Shown piece after piece: positions 34,234 to 44,686 of a DNA stretch of 64,000 nucleotides (position 1 is the first letter of the stretch; every line of letters begins with the position of its first letter). The DNA is taken from the NCBI GenBank assembly GCA_020627705.1, contig JAHDGJ010000001.1, positions 348,398 to 412,397 on the forward strand. Reading direction: 5' to 3'. The translations under genes were made by a program, and so were the position numbers. The stretch comes from Saprospiraceae bacterium. GTDB taxonomy: Bacteria; Bacteroidota; Bacteroidia; Chitinophagales; Saprospiraceae. The notes under the pieces were generated by a model. The model was not told where the DNA came from and did no database searches. It worked only from the letters and a program-made list of their open reading frames with translations.

Positions 34234-35565
34234 TTAATGAAACTTTAATCTAGTCCCCTGGCCCTGAACAAAAGTTTGAGCCGAGCAATTGTAAACCTCT
34301 TTTCCATTTACATATGTGCTCTTTACTCTACCCTTTAATTTTCGACCTTCTAAAGGTGACCAAGCACATTTATACAAAATGTTGTCTTTGGAAACTGTCC
34401 ATTCATGTTGTGGGTCGTAGATTACAAAATCTGCAAAATATCCTTCACGCAAAAAGCCTCTTTCGCGAAGATTAAAACACACAGATGGCGCGTGACACAT
34501 TTTCTCAATAATTCGTTCTAAGGAAATATCTCCCTTTTGATAATGATGCATCATTATATCCAAACTGTGCTGCACCAAAGGCAACCCTGAAGGGGCCTCC
34601 AAATAATGCTTAGACTTTTCTTCTTGAGTATGTGGGGCATGATCCGTTGCAATTATATCCAACCGATCATCCAATAATGCACGCCATAATTCTTTCTTAT
34701 TGTACCCTTCCTTTATTGCTGGATTGCATTTTATTTTGTTGCCGAGTTGTTCGTATTGGCTCGCTTCGAAATGAAGATGATGCACGCATACTTCGCTTGT
34801 AATGCGCTTCTCTGATAGTGGCTTGGAGTTCCCAAATAATTCGGTTTCTATAGCTGTTGAAATGTGCAAAATATGTAGCCTGGTGTCGTATTTCTCAGCC
34901 ATGTCAATTGCCATGGAAGAAGAAAGCAAACATCCTTCTTCGCTTCGAATAAAGCCGTGTTCTTTGGCATCTATTTCTTGACCAAACCGATCCTTGTACC
35001 AAGCCATGTTACTTCTGATGGTTGCTTCATCCTCGCAGTGCGTAGCGATCAACATATCTACTTGTGAAAATATATTTTCTAATGTTTTGGGCTCATCCAC
35101 CAACATATTTCCAGTACTGCTTCCCATAAAAACTTTCAGACCACAAACGTCATGACGATTGGTTTTAAGTACTTCTTCAATGTTGTCGTTACTCGCACCC
35201 ATAAAAAAAGAGTAATTGCAGTAGGCGCTTTTTTGAGCAATGTCATATTTGTCCTGCAGCAATTCTTGGGTCAAACAAGAGGGTTTGGTATTGGGCATCT
35301 CCATAAAGCTTGTTGTACCACCACTCACGGCAGCACGCGACTCGCTGGCAATATCAGCTTTATAGGTTAGGCCAGGCTCTCTAAAATGGACCTGGTCGTC
35401 AACAATGCCAGGCATCAAAATGAGACCTTCCGCATTGATTTCCTTTCCATCGGAATCAATACTAGAATCTATTCGTTCTATCCGATCGCCACTTACTAAC
35501 ATATCCCCTTCTATTATTTTACCTTCATTAACAATACGGGCATTTTTAATTACAATTTTCGACAT
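34234..35565 (-). CDS. pyrC: Dihydroorotase (amidohydrolase)
   Basis: A 443-residue dihydroorotase-type amidohydrolase, closing carbamoyl-aspartate to dihydroorotate in pyrimidine synthesis. Visible elements: the metal motif region DDQVHFREPG, EMPNTKPS, KVFMGSSTGN, the zinc ligands in ATHCEDE and LHILHIST, and ATDHAPHT. The first His of the usual HxH is Gln (DDQVHF), a substitution I recall as usual in Bacteroidota dihydroorotases. It lies divergent from purK, so a pyrimidine and a purine gene share the intergenic region. Confidence 0.9.
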   Translation of the reverse strand: MSKIVIKNARIVNEGKIIEGDMLVSGDRIERIDSSIDSDGKEINAEGLILMPGIVDDQVHFREPGLTYKADIASESRAAVSGGTTSFMEMPNTKPSCLTQELLQDKYDIAQKSAYCNYSFFMGASNDNIEEVLKTNRHDVCGLKVFMGSSTGNMLVDEPKTLENIFSQVDMLIATHCEDEATIRSNMAWYKDRFGQEIDAKEHGFIRSEEGCLLSSSMAIDMAEKYDTRLHILHISTAIETELFGNSKPLSEKRITSEVCVHHLHFEASQYEQLGNKIKCNPAIKEGYNKKELWRALLDDRLDIIATDHAPHTQEEKSKHYLEAPSGLPLVQHSLDIMMHHYQKGDISLERIIEKMCHAPSVCFNLRERGFLREGYFADFVIYDPQHEWTVSKDNILYKCAWSPLEGRKLKGRVKSTYVNGKEVYNCSAQTFVQGQGTRLKFH

Positions 35566-35603
35566 AGTTGTTTACTCTGAGGTTTGGAGTTTAAAAATCT
35601 GAA

Positions 35604-35611
35604 TACTTTTG
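35604..35611 (+). promoter_or_regulatory. Promoter of purK-purE
   Basis: TACTTTTG matches TAnnTTTG, 18 bp before the purK ATG at 35629; TTTG at 35583-35586 lies 17 nt upstream as a -33 candidate. This supports the start at 35629 rather than the open frame from 35584. Confidence 0.6.
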
Positions 35612-35628
35612 CAATTAGTTTGAAAATC

Positions 35629-36771
35629 ATGGAAGAATCTACGGTAAAGATTGGAGTATTAGGAGGCGGTCAACTCGGGCTTATGCTTTATGAAGCAAAT
35701 GATGACCCGAATATAGAGCTGCATTTCCTTGACAAAAAAGCCACATTTCCGGCCCTACAAAAGGCAAAGCACTTCACCCTGGGTGATTTCAAAGATTACG
35801 ATACGGTCATGGCTTTTGGCAAAAATATGGATGTCGTATCTATTGAAATAGAAGCAGTTAATGCGCAAGCACTCAAGGACTTAGCACAACTAGGAGTAAA
35901 AGTTTTCCCTCAAGGGGAAATTGTAGAAATGATCCAAGACAAGGGATTACAAAAGGAATTCTATATTAAAGAAAGCATGCCCACAGCGCCGTTTTTCTTA
36001 GCAGAAAATAAAACTCAAATATTAGCAGGTATAGAAGAAGAATTTATTGATATCCCCTTTGTGCAAAAAGCAAGAAAAGGTGGCTATGACGGGAAGGGAG
36101 TACAGCTCATTAAATCAAAACAGGACCTTGAAAAAATCTGGGATATACCTAGTGTAATAGAGGATAAAATTGAAATTGATAAAGAACTGGCCGTTATTGT
36201 GGCCAGAACTGCCACAGGTCAAACCAAAACGTTTCCTTCCGTTGAGATGTCTTTTCATCCAACAGCCAATTTGGTTGAATTTTTATTTTCGCCCAGTGCG
36301 GTTGCTAAAGAAACAGAGAGTAAAGCACAGCAACTTGCACAAGATATTATTGAATCGTTGGGCATGATTGGAATACTTGCTGTCGAAATGTTTTTGACAA
36401 AATCAGGAGAACTTCTTATCAACGAAATTGCGCCACGGCCACACAACAGCGGTCACCACACTATTGAAGGAAATAAATGTTCACAGTATAAACAACTTCT
36501 CAATGTTCTAGCTCAAAAGGATTTGGAGGATACCGCCTTATTGTCTCCAGCAGTAATGATCAATTTATTAGGCGAAGAAGGACACATTGGTAAGGCCAAA
36601 TATGAAGGCACCGAACACGCAGACAAAGAAAATATATTTGTTCACCTCTATGGGAAGGAAACGACAAAGCCTAATCGGAAAATGGGCCATGTTACTGTAA
36701 TTGATGCAAACTTGGACAAGGCCATTGAATCGGCTAATTTTGTCAAATCAAAAATTAAAGTCATCTCATGA
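35629..36771 (+). CDS. purK: N5-carboxyaminoimidazole ribonucleotide synthase
   Basis: A 380-residue ATP-grasp enzyme of purine biosynthesis that carboxylates AIR with bicarbonate and ATP to N5-CAIR. The N-terminus [16 protein letters not shown] type is present ([13 protein letters not shown]), with [11 protein letters not shown] for the ATP-grasp loop and [13 protein letters not shown] for the metal/active-site region near residue 265. The ATG at 35629 is preferred, supported by the promoter box. It overlaps purE by ATGA, so the two consecutive steps are translationally coupled. Confidence 0.95.
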   Translation: MEESTVKIGVLGGGQLGLMLYEANDDPNIELHFLDKKATFPALQKAKHFTLGDFKDYDTVMAFGKNMDVVSIEIEAVNAQALKDLAQLGVKVFPQGEIVEMIQDKGLQKEFYIKESMPTAPFFLAENKTQILAGIEEEFIDIPFVQKARKGGYDGKGVQLIKSKQDLEKIWDIPSVIEDKIEIDKELAVIVARTATGQTKTFPSVEMSFHPTANLVEFLFSPSAVAKETESKAQQLAQDIIESLGMIGILAVEMFLTKSGELLINEIAPRPHNSGHHTIEGNKCSQYKQLLNVLAQKDLEDTALLSPAVMINLLGEEGHIGKAKYEGTEHADKENIFVHLYGKETTKPNRKMGHVTVIDANLDKAIESANFVKSKIKVIS

Positions 36772-37262
36772 GTGCTCAAGTAAGTATTATAATGGGTTCG
36801 GATTCAGACTACAATGTCATGCGTAATGCTGCGAGTATTTTGGATGAATTTGGAATTGGATACGAGTTAGATGTCGTATCTGCACACAGAACACCTCAAA
36901 AGATGTTTGACTTTGCGCAAAATGCACACAAGAGAGGTATTCAAGTTATTGTTGCTGGGGCTGGTGGAGCTGCGCATTTGCCAGGAATGGTTGCTTCGAT
37001 ATCTCCTCTACCAGTAATTGGAGTCCCTATAAAATCTTCAAATTCGATTGATGGGTGGGATTCGATCCTATCAATTTTACAGATGCCAAACGGAATACCT
37101 GTAGCTACAGTGGCTCTTAATGGAGCGAAAAACGCAGGTATACTTGCTGCAAGTATTCTTGGATCCTCAAATTTAGAGATTCAAGAAAAAGTATTGGCAT
37201 ATAAGGAAAATTTAAAGCAACAGGTGGCGCAAAAAGCAGAAAACCTACGTAATAATGCCTAG
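36768..37262 (+). CDS. purE: N5-carboxyaminoimidazole ribonucleotide mutase
   Basis: A 164-residue class I PurE that converts N5-CAIR to CAIR. The phosphate-binding [10 protein letters not shown] at the N-terminus, [22 protein letters not shown] and LPVIGVP are diagnostic. It directly follows purK (ATGA overlap). The DUF983 gene starts within its last eight bases, so the three genes form one transcription unit. Confidence 0.96.
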   Translation: MSAQVSIIMGSDSDYNVMRNAASILDEFGIGYELDVVSAHRTPQKMFDFAQNAHKRGIQVIVAGAGGAAHLPGMVASISPLPVIGVPIKSSNSIDGWDSILSILQMPNGIPVATVALNGAKNAGILAASILGSSNLEIQEKVLAYKENLKQQVAQKAENLRNNA

Positions 37263-37644
37263 CAGACTGCGAAACGTTTTTATTAATATCCTTTTAAAAA
37301 AATGCCCGAGGTGTCAACGTGGTGATTTATTTACTATTCCTTTAGAATTTACTTCTCCCTTGTCAATGCCAAAAAAATGCCCAGTGTGTTTTCAAGATTA
37401 TGAACCCGAACCAGGATTTTATTATGGGGCTATGTTTATCTCATACATTCTATCTTCCTTTGTTTTTCTCGGACTTGCTGCTGTTTGTATTATTTTTTTA
37501 GACTTTTCTGTGAACCAAACCTTTGCCTTAATAATTGGTTTGGCCCTTGTTGGATATCTGTGGTTGCTGAGAATATCTAGGTCAATATGGATTCATTTTA
37601 TTATTAAATTTGACCCCAACATACCAATAAAAAAGCCCGATTGA
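37255..37644 (+). CDS. DUF983 small membrane protein
   Basis: A 129-residue protein with the DUF983 layout: an N-terminal zinc-ribbon-like [10 protein letters not shown], a second CPVC pair, [10 protein letters not shown] and then two or three transmembrane helices ([21 protein letters not shown] and [16 protein letters not shown] regions). The function of the family is unknown. The start overlaps the purE stop by 8 bp. Its last codons overlap the terminator of the convergent ompA gene. Confidence 0.85.
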   Translation: MPSRLRNVFINILLKKCPRCQRGDLFTIPLEFTSPLSMPKKCPVCFQDYEPEPGFYYGAMFISYILSSFVFLGLAAVCIIFLDFSVNQTFALIIGLALVGYLWLLRISRSIWIHFIIKFDPNIPIKKPD

Positions 37645-37659
37645 AAAATCAATCAGGCT
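37625..37659 (-). terminator. Rho-independent terminator of ompA
   Basis: Stem agcc-c-gattga/tcaatc-a-ggct (one mismatch, loop aaaa) followed on the minus strand by TTTTTTATT. It lies 24 bp past the ompA stop and overlaps the end of the convergent DUF983 gene. The plus-strand side is less T-rich (cttattatag). Confidence 0.85.
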
Positions 37660-37682
37660 CTTATTATAGTTTAGAATATCGT

Positions 37683-39215
37683 CTATCTCGGCGATAAAGT
37701 AAATTCTGTTCTTCTGTTTAATGCTCTTCCCCTCAGTGAGTTATTGTCACTAATAGGTTGCGCCTCTCCAAATCCTTGATATTTCATTCTTGAGGATAAA
37801 ACTCCCAAGGTTTGTAAGTATTCATAACAAGATTTTGCTCTTTTCTCGGACAACCTCAAATTAGAATTGGCATCCCCTACACTATCAGTGTGCCCAGATA
37901 TAGTTAAATTATAATCTGGATATCTTCCCATAATACTAGAAATCTGTCTTAGGATTTCGTAAGATTCGCTCTTTAATGAAGCTCTTCCAGTATCAAACTG
38001 AACCGCTCTCATGGCTAATTCTAATACCCTTTTGTCCTCTTGTGCAATCTCTGGACATCCATTGGTCGCAACACTTCCAAATTTATTTGGACATCTATCT
38101 CTACTGTCATCAATTCCGTCACCATCAGTATCCGGGCAACCTCCGTAGACTGCTAATCCTGCCTTATCTATACATTTGTCAGCATAATCTGGAACACCAT
38201 CACCATCTCGATCTGGACAACCATTTGCAGCTTTAGACCCTTTTTCATTTGGACATTTATCTATATTATCAGCAACACCATCTCCATCAGAATCTGCTCC
38301 AGGACAACCTTTGTTTTCTACCGTTCCCGGAAGATCTGGACACTGATCTATACTATTTGGTACACCATCGTTATCTCTGTCACCGTCTGGACATCCTTTA
38401 TTGGAAACCAAACCAACCATTTCAGGACACTCATCTTCATTATCAGCTACACCGTCACCGTCTGTATCTGGACATCCCATGTATGATTTTAACCCTGGCT
38501 TTTCTGGACATTTATCTTCATAGTCTGCAACACCATCTCCATCTTTATCCGGACAACCGCTTAAAGCTTTGGTACCAGCAGCATTTGGACATAAATCCAA
38601 ATCATTGACTATTCCATCACCATCAGAATCAATCATATCTTTCTTTTCCTCTTTCTTTGGCATTCCTCCTTGCCCATCCCACAAGTAAACAAAGCCAATC
38701 CCATGGTGTAAATTGTTTCTATCATCTCCTAAAGAAAATCTATAGTCCGACTGCCAAAACCAGTAAACGTTATCTGCTTGTTTGAAATTTAATCCAAAAC
38801 CAATGGGCACTTGCAGATTAAATTCTCCTTCCCGTTCAAAAACGCCATCAATTCCTCCTACCAAATATGGCACCACTTGGCTTTCTAAATTTCCAAACTC
38901 GTATTGAATTTGACCACCAATGCCATATACTGTTTTATGAAACCAGGCTTCTTCATTTTCTAAATTATTCTTCACATGACTCGTAACTTGGCCAACATTG
39001 AAAGGAATAACCAATTTTACATTTTCATTCAATCTGCTGTGAAAAGCCAATTCAAATCCGTGATGATAATTATTAAAAGCAGAAATGTCACCTCCATTTT
39101 GAGATTGGTAATCCATAAATAATGCTCGCGTCGACAAGCCTTTTTTATAATTGGGATTTTGTCCAAACAAATGGAAACCTGAAATCATCAATAACAATAC
39201 TAACCAATTCTTCAC
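37683..39215 (-). CDS. OmpA-family protein with thrombospondin type 3 repeats
   Basis: A 510-residue outer membrane protein. A signal peptide (to HLFGQ) precedes an N-terminal beta-barrel-like domain (about residues 20-185), then at least seven TSP3-like calcium-binding repeats (DSDGDGIVNDLD, DKDGDGVADYEDKCP and similar, about residues 190-375), and a C-terminal OmpA peptidoglycan-binding domain with ISGHTDSVG, LSEKRAKS and GFGEAQPI. The repeats probably form a Ca2+-stabilised rod between barrel and cell wall. It is a single-gene unit with its own promoter box and terminator. Confidence 0.92.
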   Translation of the reverse strand: MKNWLVLLLMISGFHLFGQNPNYKKGLSTRALFMDYQSQNGGDISAFNNYHHGFELAFHSRLNENVKLVIPFNVGQVTSHVKNNLENEEAWFHKTVYGIGGQIQYEFGNLESQVVPYLVGGIDGVFEREGEFNLQVPIGFGLNFKQADNVYWFWQSDYRFSLGDDRNNLHHGIGFVYLWDGQGGMPKKEEKKDMIDSDGDGIVNDLDLCPNAAGTKALSGCPDKDGDGVADYEDKCPEKPGLKSYMGCPDTDGDGVADNEDECPEMVGLVSNKGCPDGDRDNDGVPNSIDQCPDLPGTVENKGCPGADSDGDGVADNIDKCPNEKGSKAANGCPDRDGDGVPDYADKCIDKAGLAVYGGCPDTDGDGIDDSRDRCPNKFGSVATNGCPEIAQEDKRVLELAMRAVQFDTGRASLKSESYEILRQISSIMGRYPDYNLTISGHTDSVGDANSNLRLSEKRAKSCYEYLQTLGVLSSRMKYQGFGEAQPISDNNSLRGRALNRRTEFTLSPR

Positions 39216-39256
39216 TTTCTTAAAATTTAATATGAGTGTCTAATGTATATATTATA

Positions 39257-39264
39257 CAAAGTTA
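39257..39264 (-). promoter_or_regulatory. Promoter -7 box for ompA
   Basis: On the minus strand TAACTTTG matches TAnnTTTG, 41 bp before the ompA start; TTTTG about 23 nt upstream is a possible -33 box. The predicted leader is about 35 nt. Confidence 0.6.
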
Positions 39265-39355
39265 ATATATATTTTGATTCGAGTAATCAAAATGAGATAA
39301 ATATTTGATATTATCACTATACATTAAATATTGTAAATCAGCAACTTACGTGATA

Positions 39356-39853
39356 TTAAATGTTTTCAAAGAAGCCAGTTTCCCTGTTCTTCCTAACCTT
39401 ATCCCATTCGAAATATCTTCCATTCATGCAAATGTAAACGCCACAATCTAACGCTTTGGCATAAGCCAATGATGCCCCAAGATTAAAAAATCCATCAGAA
39501 GAGGTTCCAAAGGCATATGGAATCATGGCTCCAGTAAGGACGATCGTTTTATTCTCCAATTTTGCTTCAGCCAAAACTTGTGCTGTTTTTACCATAGTAT
39601 CTGTTCCATGGGTTATAATAATGTTTTCTTCCAATGCGTTGCGACAAGAGTCTAGTATGAGTTTTCTGTGATCATCGGTGATGTCAAGACTATCGATCAT
39701 CATCAACTTCGTGACAGAAATATCTAAAGTACATCTACCACGAATAAACATTTCTTCTAAATGAGTTTTATTAAAGTATAATTCACCAGTGATGAAATTA
39801 TATTCCTTATCAAAGGTTCCTCCTGTAACAAAGATTCGAATAGGGTCTTTCAA
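39356..39853 (-). CDS. Short asparaginase-domain protein
   Basis: A 165-residue protein covering only the N-terminal catalytic half of L-asparaginase type I. It keeps the two catalytic threonine motifs: FVTGGTFD (first Thr) and ITHGTDTMVKTA (second Thr with Asp), plus TGAMIPYAFGTSSDG. Full asparaginases are 320-350 residues. Short single-domain versions are known in several Bacteroidota and Proteobacteria and are usually annotated simply as asparaginase domain. Since the C-terminal half contributes to the classic active site, activity on asparagine is uncertain. There is no sign of a truncated remainder in the neighbouring sequence. Confidence 0.82.
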   Translation of the reverse strand: MKDPIRIFVTGGTFDKEYNFITGELYFNKTHLEEMFIRGRCTLDISVTKLMMIDSLDITDDHRKLILDSCRNALEENIIITHGTDTMVKTAQVLAEAKLENKTIVLTGAMIPYAFGTSSDGFFNLGASLAYAKALDCGVYICMNGRYFEWDKVRKNRETGFFENI

Positions 39854-39934
39854 AATTTCACATTATTTCCAACGAATATCATAAAATAAATTGTGAAAAG
39901 TATTTGTAGCTTCGTTCATTAATTTAATAGCATC

Positions 39935-41137
39935 GTGAATCATACGCATCTACTCTCCGACACCATTAAATCTCTTTCAGAATCAGCTACTATCAAGATG
40001 GCTCAAATGGCAAGAGATTTAAAATCCCAAGGACATCAGGTCATAAGCCTAAGCTTAGGAGAACCTGATTTCGACACCCCTCTTCACATTAAAGAGGCTG
40101 CTCAAAAGGCTCTTGATGAAGGCTATACCAAGTATACCCCAGTGCCTGGCTTATTAGAATTTAGACAAGCCATTTCTGAAAAATTTAAAAGAGATAATGA
40201 CTTAGACTATGGCGTCGATCAAATTGTTGTATCAAATGGTGCCAAGCAGTGCATAGCCAATGTATGTATGGTGTTGTGTAATCCGGAAGACGAGGTGCTC
40301 ATCCTTACTCCGTTTTGGGTAAGCTATGGAGAAATCGTAAAAATGACTGGGGCTAAACCTATTTTACTCAAAGCGGGCATCGAGGATGATTATAAGGTTA
40401 AAGCAGAAGCGCTAAAAAAAGCCATAACGCCAAAAACTAAACTCATTATATTTTCATCGCCTTGCAACCCAACTGGTTCCGTTTATAATAGAGAAGAGTT
40501 AAAGGCCATGGCGGATGTTATCAATGAGCACCCAGAGGTTATGGTTATTTCTGATGAAATTTATGAGTACATCAATTTTAAATCGAAGCACGTAAGTATA
40601 GGTGCTTTTGACAATGTTAAAGATCAAACCATTACAGTCAACGGCATGTCTAAAGGTTTTGCCATGACTGGATGGAGACTAGGATATTTGGGTGCCCCTA
40701 AATGGGTTGCCAAGGCATGCTCTAAATTGCAAGGGCAATTTACTTCTGGTGCCACAGCGTTTGGTCAAATGGCTGCAGCACATGCGCTTAAGAGTAGCTT
40801 ACAGCACACTTATGAAATGGTTGAAGCATTCAAAAGCAGAAGAGATTTGGTCATCAGAATGCTAAAAGAAATTCCTGGGGTTAACATCAATCAACCTGAT
40901 GGGGCCTTTTATGTATTTCCTGATATTTCGTCGTTTTTTGGTAAAACTGATGGTCAGTTTACGATCAATAATGCAGATGATTTCGCCGAACTATTATTGA
41001 CCAAAGCACATGTGGCTGTTGTTACGGGAAGTGCATTTGGCGCCGACGAATGTATTAGAATTTCATATGCTGCCTCGGAAGAAGACTTAACAGAAGCATG
41101 CGAGAGAATGAAAAAATGTCTAGCCGCCTTTGCATAA
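39935..41137 (+). CDS. aspC: Aspartate aminotransferase-like PLP enzyme
   Basis: A 400-residue fold-type I aminotransferase of the class Ib aspartate aminotransferase group, exchanging amino groups between aspartate and 2-oxoglutarate. The N-terminal LSESATIKMAQMARDL and ISLSLGEPDFDTP, the SSPCNPTGSVY loop, and the PLP lysine in NGMSKGFAMTGWRLGY are typical; the C-terminus carries the substrate-binding IRISYAAS. The start is GTG at 39935, which matches family N-termini. It is convergent with a trmH-type gene. Confidence 0.9.
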   Translation: MNHTHLLSDTIKSLSESATIKMAQMARDLKSQGHQVISLSLGEPDFDTPLHIKEAAQKALDEGYTKYTPVPGLLEFRQAISEKFKRDNDLDYGVDQIVVSNGAKQCIANVCMVLCNPEDEVLILTPFWVSYGEIVKMTGAKPILLKAGIEDDYKVKAEALKKAITPKTKLIIFSSPCNPTGSVYNREELKAMADVINEHPEVMVISDEIYEYINFKSKHVSIGAFDNVKDQTITVNGMSKGFAMTGWRLGYLGAPKWVAKACSKLQGQFTSGATAFGQMAAAHALKSSLQHTYEMVEAFKSRRDLVIRMLKEIPGVNINQPDGAFYVFPDISSFFGKTDGQFTINNADDFAELLLTKAHVAVVTGSAFGADECIRISYAASEEDLTEACERMKKCLAAFA

Positions 41138-41161
41138 CTTTTCTTAGAATAAGTTCTTAGA

Positions 41162-41776
41162 TTAAGTCTTGTAAGACTTATTATGCAGGTCTATAAAAGA
41201 ATCCAAAAGAGCTTTTTTTTCTACATTTAGTCCTTCATCAGCGTATAAATTTTTACCCAAACGCTGCCTACAGGATTCGTACAAGGTTATGGCACAGGCC
41301 ACAGAGATATTTAAGCTTTGAATCATTCCAAACTGGGGAATTACGATGTTTTGATTCAAATGAGGCAGCATCTCTGAAGATAACCCATCTCTTTCATTTC
41401 CAAAGGCAAGCGCAACAGAGCCACTTAAATCAGTGGCATATAAGGACACCGAAGATTCATTGAGCGCAGTTCCGACGATGGCATCATACTTTTTCCTTAC
41501 TTCTTGAATGGCCACTTCCACTGATGTATATACCCTAATATCAATCCATTTCTTTGCGCTAGAAGATGACTTATGACCGATTTCGTACTTTTCAGGATCA
41601 ATATTTTTATCGGTAAGAATGACAAATACTTCTCTTATCCCAACCGAATCACACGTTCTCAACACGGCACCAATATTATGAGGATCATGGACATTCTCAA
41701 GAATAACAGTTAGATTTAGTTGGCTCTGGCGAGCTACTTTTTCAAATCTTTGAAGTCTTTTAGAAGTGATGCGCAT
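41162..41776 (-). CDS. tRNA/rRNA 2'-O-methyltransferase, TrmH (SpoU) family
   Basis: A 204-residue SPOUT methyltransferase. SpoU motif 1 is ENVHDPHNIGAVLRTCDS, motif 2 is VALAFGNERDGLS, and motif 3 is IPQFGMIQSLNISVACAITLY, all well conserved. The N-terminal 20 residues are basic, and the C-terminal extension after motif 3 resembles TrmH (Gm18) proteins. It would use SAM to methylate a ribose 2'-OH, probably G18 of tRNA. Close upstream on the same strand is the lipoprotein at 41791, with a 14-bp gap. Confidence 0.9.
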   Translation of the reverse strand: MRITSKRLQRFEKVARQSQLNLTVILENVHDPHNIGAVLRTCDSVGIREVFVILTDKNIDPEKYEIGHKSSSSAKKWIDIRVYTSVEVAIQEVRKKYDAIVGTALNESSVSLYATDLSGSVALAFGNERDGLSSEMLPHLNQNIVIPQFGMIQSLNISVACAITLYESCRQRLGKNLYADEGLNVEKKALLDSFIDLHNKSYKT

Positions 41777-41790
41777 GAGAATACGAGAGC

Positions 41791-43179
41791 TTACAAACGA
41801 CGGAATCTATCGTTGTAATACTGAATTATATCCAGATGCATATTCTGAATATAGTTGGCTTTGTCAATTTCTCCCTCATCTTCAGAATCCTTATACACAG
41901 CGGATAAATTATAAATGGTTTGAATGAGCTGTTGATCCTCATTGAGGATTCTTTTATGAAAATTTATTCCATTGTTCCACAAATTTGCCCCCACGAACAT
42001 CATCACATCAAATCCTTCGTAAGCATCATCTTTAGGAAGATCACCAAAACGATCGTAAAACTCGTTGTCAAAGGATCGAGTAATTTCTGAACCATAGGGC
42101 ACCAACTTAGAGGAACATATCCTGAGGTTCAGGTTTTTATAATAATCATAGGTGAACTTTGAAGAATTTAAAAGGATAGGCATTCCGTATACATATACTT
42201 CATTAAATCCTCGCTCTGTACTTATTCTTCGGACTGCATTGTAAATATAACTTTCATCCTTACTGCTGTAATTGGGAATAATAAAAACAGTAGGACGGTT
42301 AATCAAAAACAACGAATCGTAGGCTGTTTCACCAAACTGCAAGGAATCTTCAATAATTTCGTATTCATTAAATGCTGTCCCACTATTTGTTGAAGCATGA
42401 TAGCGTTGAATATACTTTGCTAAGTTTCGATCTTTATTTATGTCCCTTTTCAAAAGAAAAACCTGATCTGGAGAAAAATTGGCATTGACATGGTCAACAA
42501 TTTTCTTAAAATGGTCTGAAGGATTTGGACTCAGTTGAACATAGTAAGGATTATCTTCTGCAATTTTTTTACTGGCCTTCCAAGGGGAGATTACAGGAAT
42601 TTCATTTTCCTTTCCAAAAACGGCCAAGGTCTTCAAAAGCTTAGTATCATATGGCCCGATAATAACATCAGCTGATTTATTGAAGGGATCTCTTAAATCA
42701 CCTTCAAAGTTCTTTTTAGAATCAAACACTCTGACATTCAATGATACGCCTTCTTCTTCTAACCTTGCCAAAGCCATGCGCACACCACAATAATAATTTA
42801 AAAACTTCTCCGATACATTTGAGATCGCACTACTCGAACTGCTTGTATTGAACGGGATAAACATGGATACGTTATAAACAGATTTTTTATAACTATCCTC
42901 CATACGTTCTTGATCAGTTTGTGTATCATCTATTTCATCTGCCACATCCTTCTCAACCTCATCGCTCCAATCCTTATCATCCTTTTTAATTTCAGTAGTC
43001 TTGGTATCTTTCTTTTCCGTTTTAACCGTAGGATTTGTTCTAATTTTTGTGACTTTCCGACGTGTAGAATCCTGCGCCTTTTTAGACCCGGTACAGCCAA
43101 AAGCAAAAAGAACTAATAAAGCAAACAGCAAATATTTATTCCCACTCAATCGTAGCTGGCGGTTTGGTACTGATATCAT
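41791..43179 (-). CDS. LivJ-like periplasmic-binding-fold lipoprotein
   Basis: A 462-residue predicted lipoprotein with lipobox FAFGC (cysteine near residue 29), a lysine/aspartate-rich linker (about residues 33-95) and a type I periplasmic-binding fold ([41 protein letters not shown]). Members with this fold sense or bind amino acids or small molecules; no ABC permease or ATPase genes are near, so transport is unproven. The ATG at 43179 overlaps the end of guaA by 44 bp; a TTG at 43149 is an alternative. Related lipoproteins next to guaA are common in this phylum as I recall. Confidence 0.75.
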   Translation of the reverse strand: MISVPNRQLRLSGNKYLLFALLVLFAFGCTGSKKAQDSTRRKVTKIRTNPTVKTEKKDTKTTEIKKDDKDWSDEVEKDVADEIDDTQTDQERMEDSYKKSVYNVSMFIPFNTSSSSSAISNVSEKFLNYYCGVRMALARLEEEGVSLNVRVFDSKKNFEGDLRDPFNKSADVIIGPYDTKLLKTLAVFGKENEIPVISPWKASKKIAEDNPYYVQLSPNPSDHFKKIVDHVNANFSPDQVFLLKRDINKDRNLAKYIQRYHASTNSGTAFNEYEIIEDSLQFGETAYDSLFLINRPTVFIIPNYSSKDESYIYNAVRRISTERGFNEVYVYGMPILLNSSKFTYDYYKNLNLRICSSKLVPYGSEITRSFDNEFYDRFGDLPKDDAYEGFDVMMFVGANLWNNGINFHKRILNEDQQLIQTIYNLSAVYKDSEDEGEIDKANYIQNMHLDIIQYYNDRFRRL

Positions 43180-44671
43180 ATACGACTCTATTTATTCCTT
43201 TAACGTTATTTATGATCTTACTTGATACTTCTCCTAAAAATTCATGAGGCAATTTACTCCATTCTGCTGTCATTCCATCAACCGAATTGACTGATCTCAG
43301 TGCTATGGTAAACTCGTATGTTCGCTCATCTCCCATGACTCCAACGCTTTGTACCGGCAAAAGTATTGCTCCTGCCTGCCATACTTGATCATATAATTGA
43401 TGCTTACGCAACAACTCAATGAATATAAAATCAGCCTCTTGACAAAGACGTATTTTTTCTTCGGTTAGTTTCCCTAAAACGCGAATTGCTAATCCAGGGC
43501 CAGGAAAGGGATGCCTTCCAATAAAATGTGAAGCCAAACCTAATTCTTTTCCAACCCGTCGGACTTCATCTTTAAACAACATTCTCAAAGGCTCAACGAT
43601 CTTTAGGTTTAACTTCTCTGGCAAACCACCAACATTGTGATGAGATTTTATGGTGACTGATGGCCCATGAACCGAAACTGATTCTATCACATCAGGATAA
43701 ATAGTCCCCTGGGCCAACCATTTGGCTCCTTCGACGAGCTTCGATTCTTTTTCGAAAACTTCAACAAAAACTCTTCCGATGGTTTTTCTTTTTAATTCAG
43801 GGTCACTAATGCCGTGTAATTCTGTTAAAAATTCCTTGGATGCATTTACACCTTTTACATTTAATCCAGTTTCCTTGTATGTATTCAAAACGTCTGCAAA
43901 CTCATTCTTCCTCAACAATCCATTATCTATAAAAATGCAATATAGATTCTTGCCAATGGCTTTGTGAAGCAGCATAGCTGCAACAGTGGAGTCTACCCCT
44001 CCCGATAGTCCAAGAATTACTTTGTCGTCTCCTAATTGTTTTTTGAGTTTTTCGACCGTGTTCTGTACATATGCGGCAGAAGTCCAAGTAGAAGTACATC
44101 CTACTATTTTTCTAACAAAATTTTCTAATAGCTGTTTCCCTTGCAAAGAGTGGGTAACCTCCGGATGAAATTGGATACAATAGATTGGAAAATCCCCATC
44201 TAAAGACTTGTATGCAGCAATTGGGATATCCTTGGTTTGTGCTATAATTTCGTAATTATCAGGCAAACTTTTAATGGTATCACCATGCGACATCCAGATT
44301 TGAGAATCTTGGTTGATTCCTTCAAACAATGCATCCTCTTTTGTATAATGAAGCTGCGCTTTACCATATTCTCTTTTATCCGAACGCTCGACTAATCCAC
44401 CGTATTCATTGGCGACGTATTGCGCTCCATAACAGATTCCTAAGACTGGTACTTTTCCAAAAAATCGAGTTAAATCAATATCAAGTCGATTTTCATCCTT
44501 TACAGAGAATGGACTTCCAGAAAGAATGATCGCCTTTATATGATCTTCTAACTCAAATTGTTTTTTGTAGGGATAGATCTCACAATAAACATTCAACTCT
44601 CTCAATCGACGAGCAATCAGTTGAGTGTATTGAGATCCGAAGTCAAGAATAATTATAGTTTCGTTAGGCAT
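43136..44671 (-). CDS. guaA: GMP synthase (glutamine-hydrolysing)
   Basis: A 511-residue enzyme converting XMP to GMP with glutamine and ATP. The glutamine amidotransferase domain has [10 protein letters not shown], the catalytic-cysteine GICYGAQ and QFHPEVTHS; the ATP-pyrophosphatase domain has the PP-loop [11 protein letters not shown]; the dimerisation domain ends with the diagnostic [12 protein letters not shown]. The ATG at 44671 is used (a TTG at 44677 is also in frame). Downstream are the binding-protein lipoprotein (overlapping) and trmH; upstream is nusB with a 15-bp gap, forming one likely transcript. Confidence 0.97.
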   Translation of the reverse strand: MPNETIIILDFGSQYTQLIARRLRELNVYCEIYPYKKQFELEDHIKAIILSGSPFSVKDENRLDIDLTRFFGKVPVLGICYGAQYVANEYGGLVERSDKREYGKAQLHYTKEDALFEGINQDSQIWMSHGDTIKSLPDNYEIIAQTKDIPIAAYKSLDGDFPIYCIQFHPEVTHSLQGKQLLENFVRKIVGCTSTWTSAAYVQNTVEKLKKQLGDDKVILGLSGGVDSTVAAMLLHKAIGKNLYCIFIDNGLLRKNEFADVLNTYKETGLNVKGVNASKEFLTELHGISDPELKRKTIGRVFVEVFEKESKLVEGAKWLAQGTIYPDVIESVSVHGPSVTIKSHHNVGGLPEKLNLKIVEPLRMLFKDEVRRVGKELGLASHFIGRHPFPGPGLAIRVLGKLTEEKIRLCQEADFIFIELLRKHQLYDQVWQAGAILLPVQSVGVMGDERTYEFTIALRSVNSVDGMTAEWSKLPHEFLGEVSSKIINNVKGINRVVYDISTKPPATIEWE

Positions 44672-44686
44672 GGTCAAAGATAAAAC

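Noticed and set aside
37976-38608. Two long plus-strand ORFs opposite the ompA gene (about 86 and 119 aa, rich in His, Leu and Tyr)
   Set aside because: They are antisense shadows of the TSP3 repeat coding region; the composition is an artefact of the repeated DGDGVxD codons. No start context or homology is visible.
37683-39215. Repetitive DNA considered as a tandem repeat or CRISPR array
   Set aside because: The repetition comes from imperfect TSP3 protein repeats in one open reading frame, without regular spacers.
41155-41180. Palindrome taagtcttgtaagactta between aspC and trmH
   Set aside because: It lies in the coding end of trmH, has a 2-bp loop and no T-run, so it is not a convincing terminator; probably chance.
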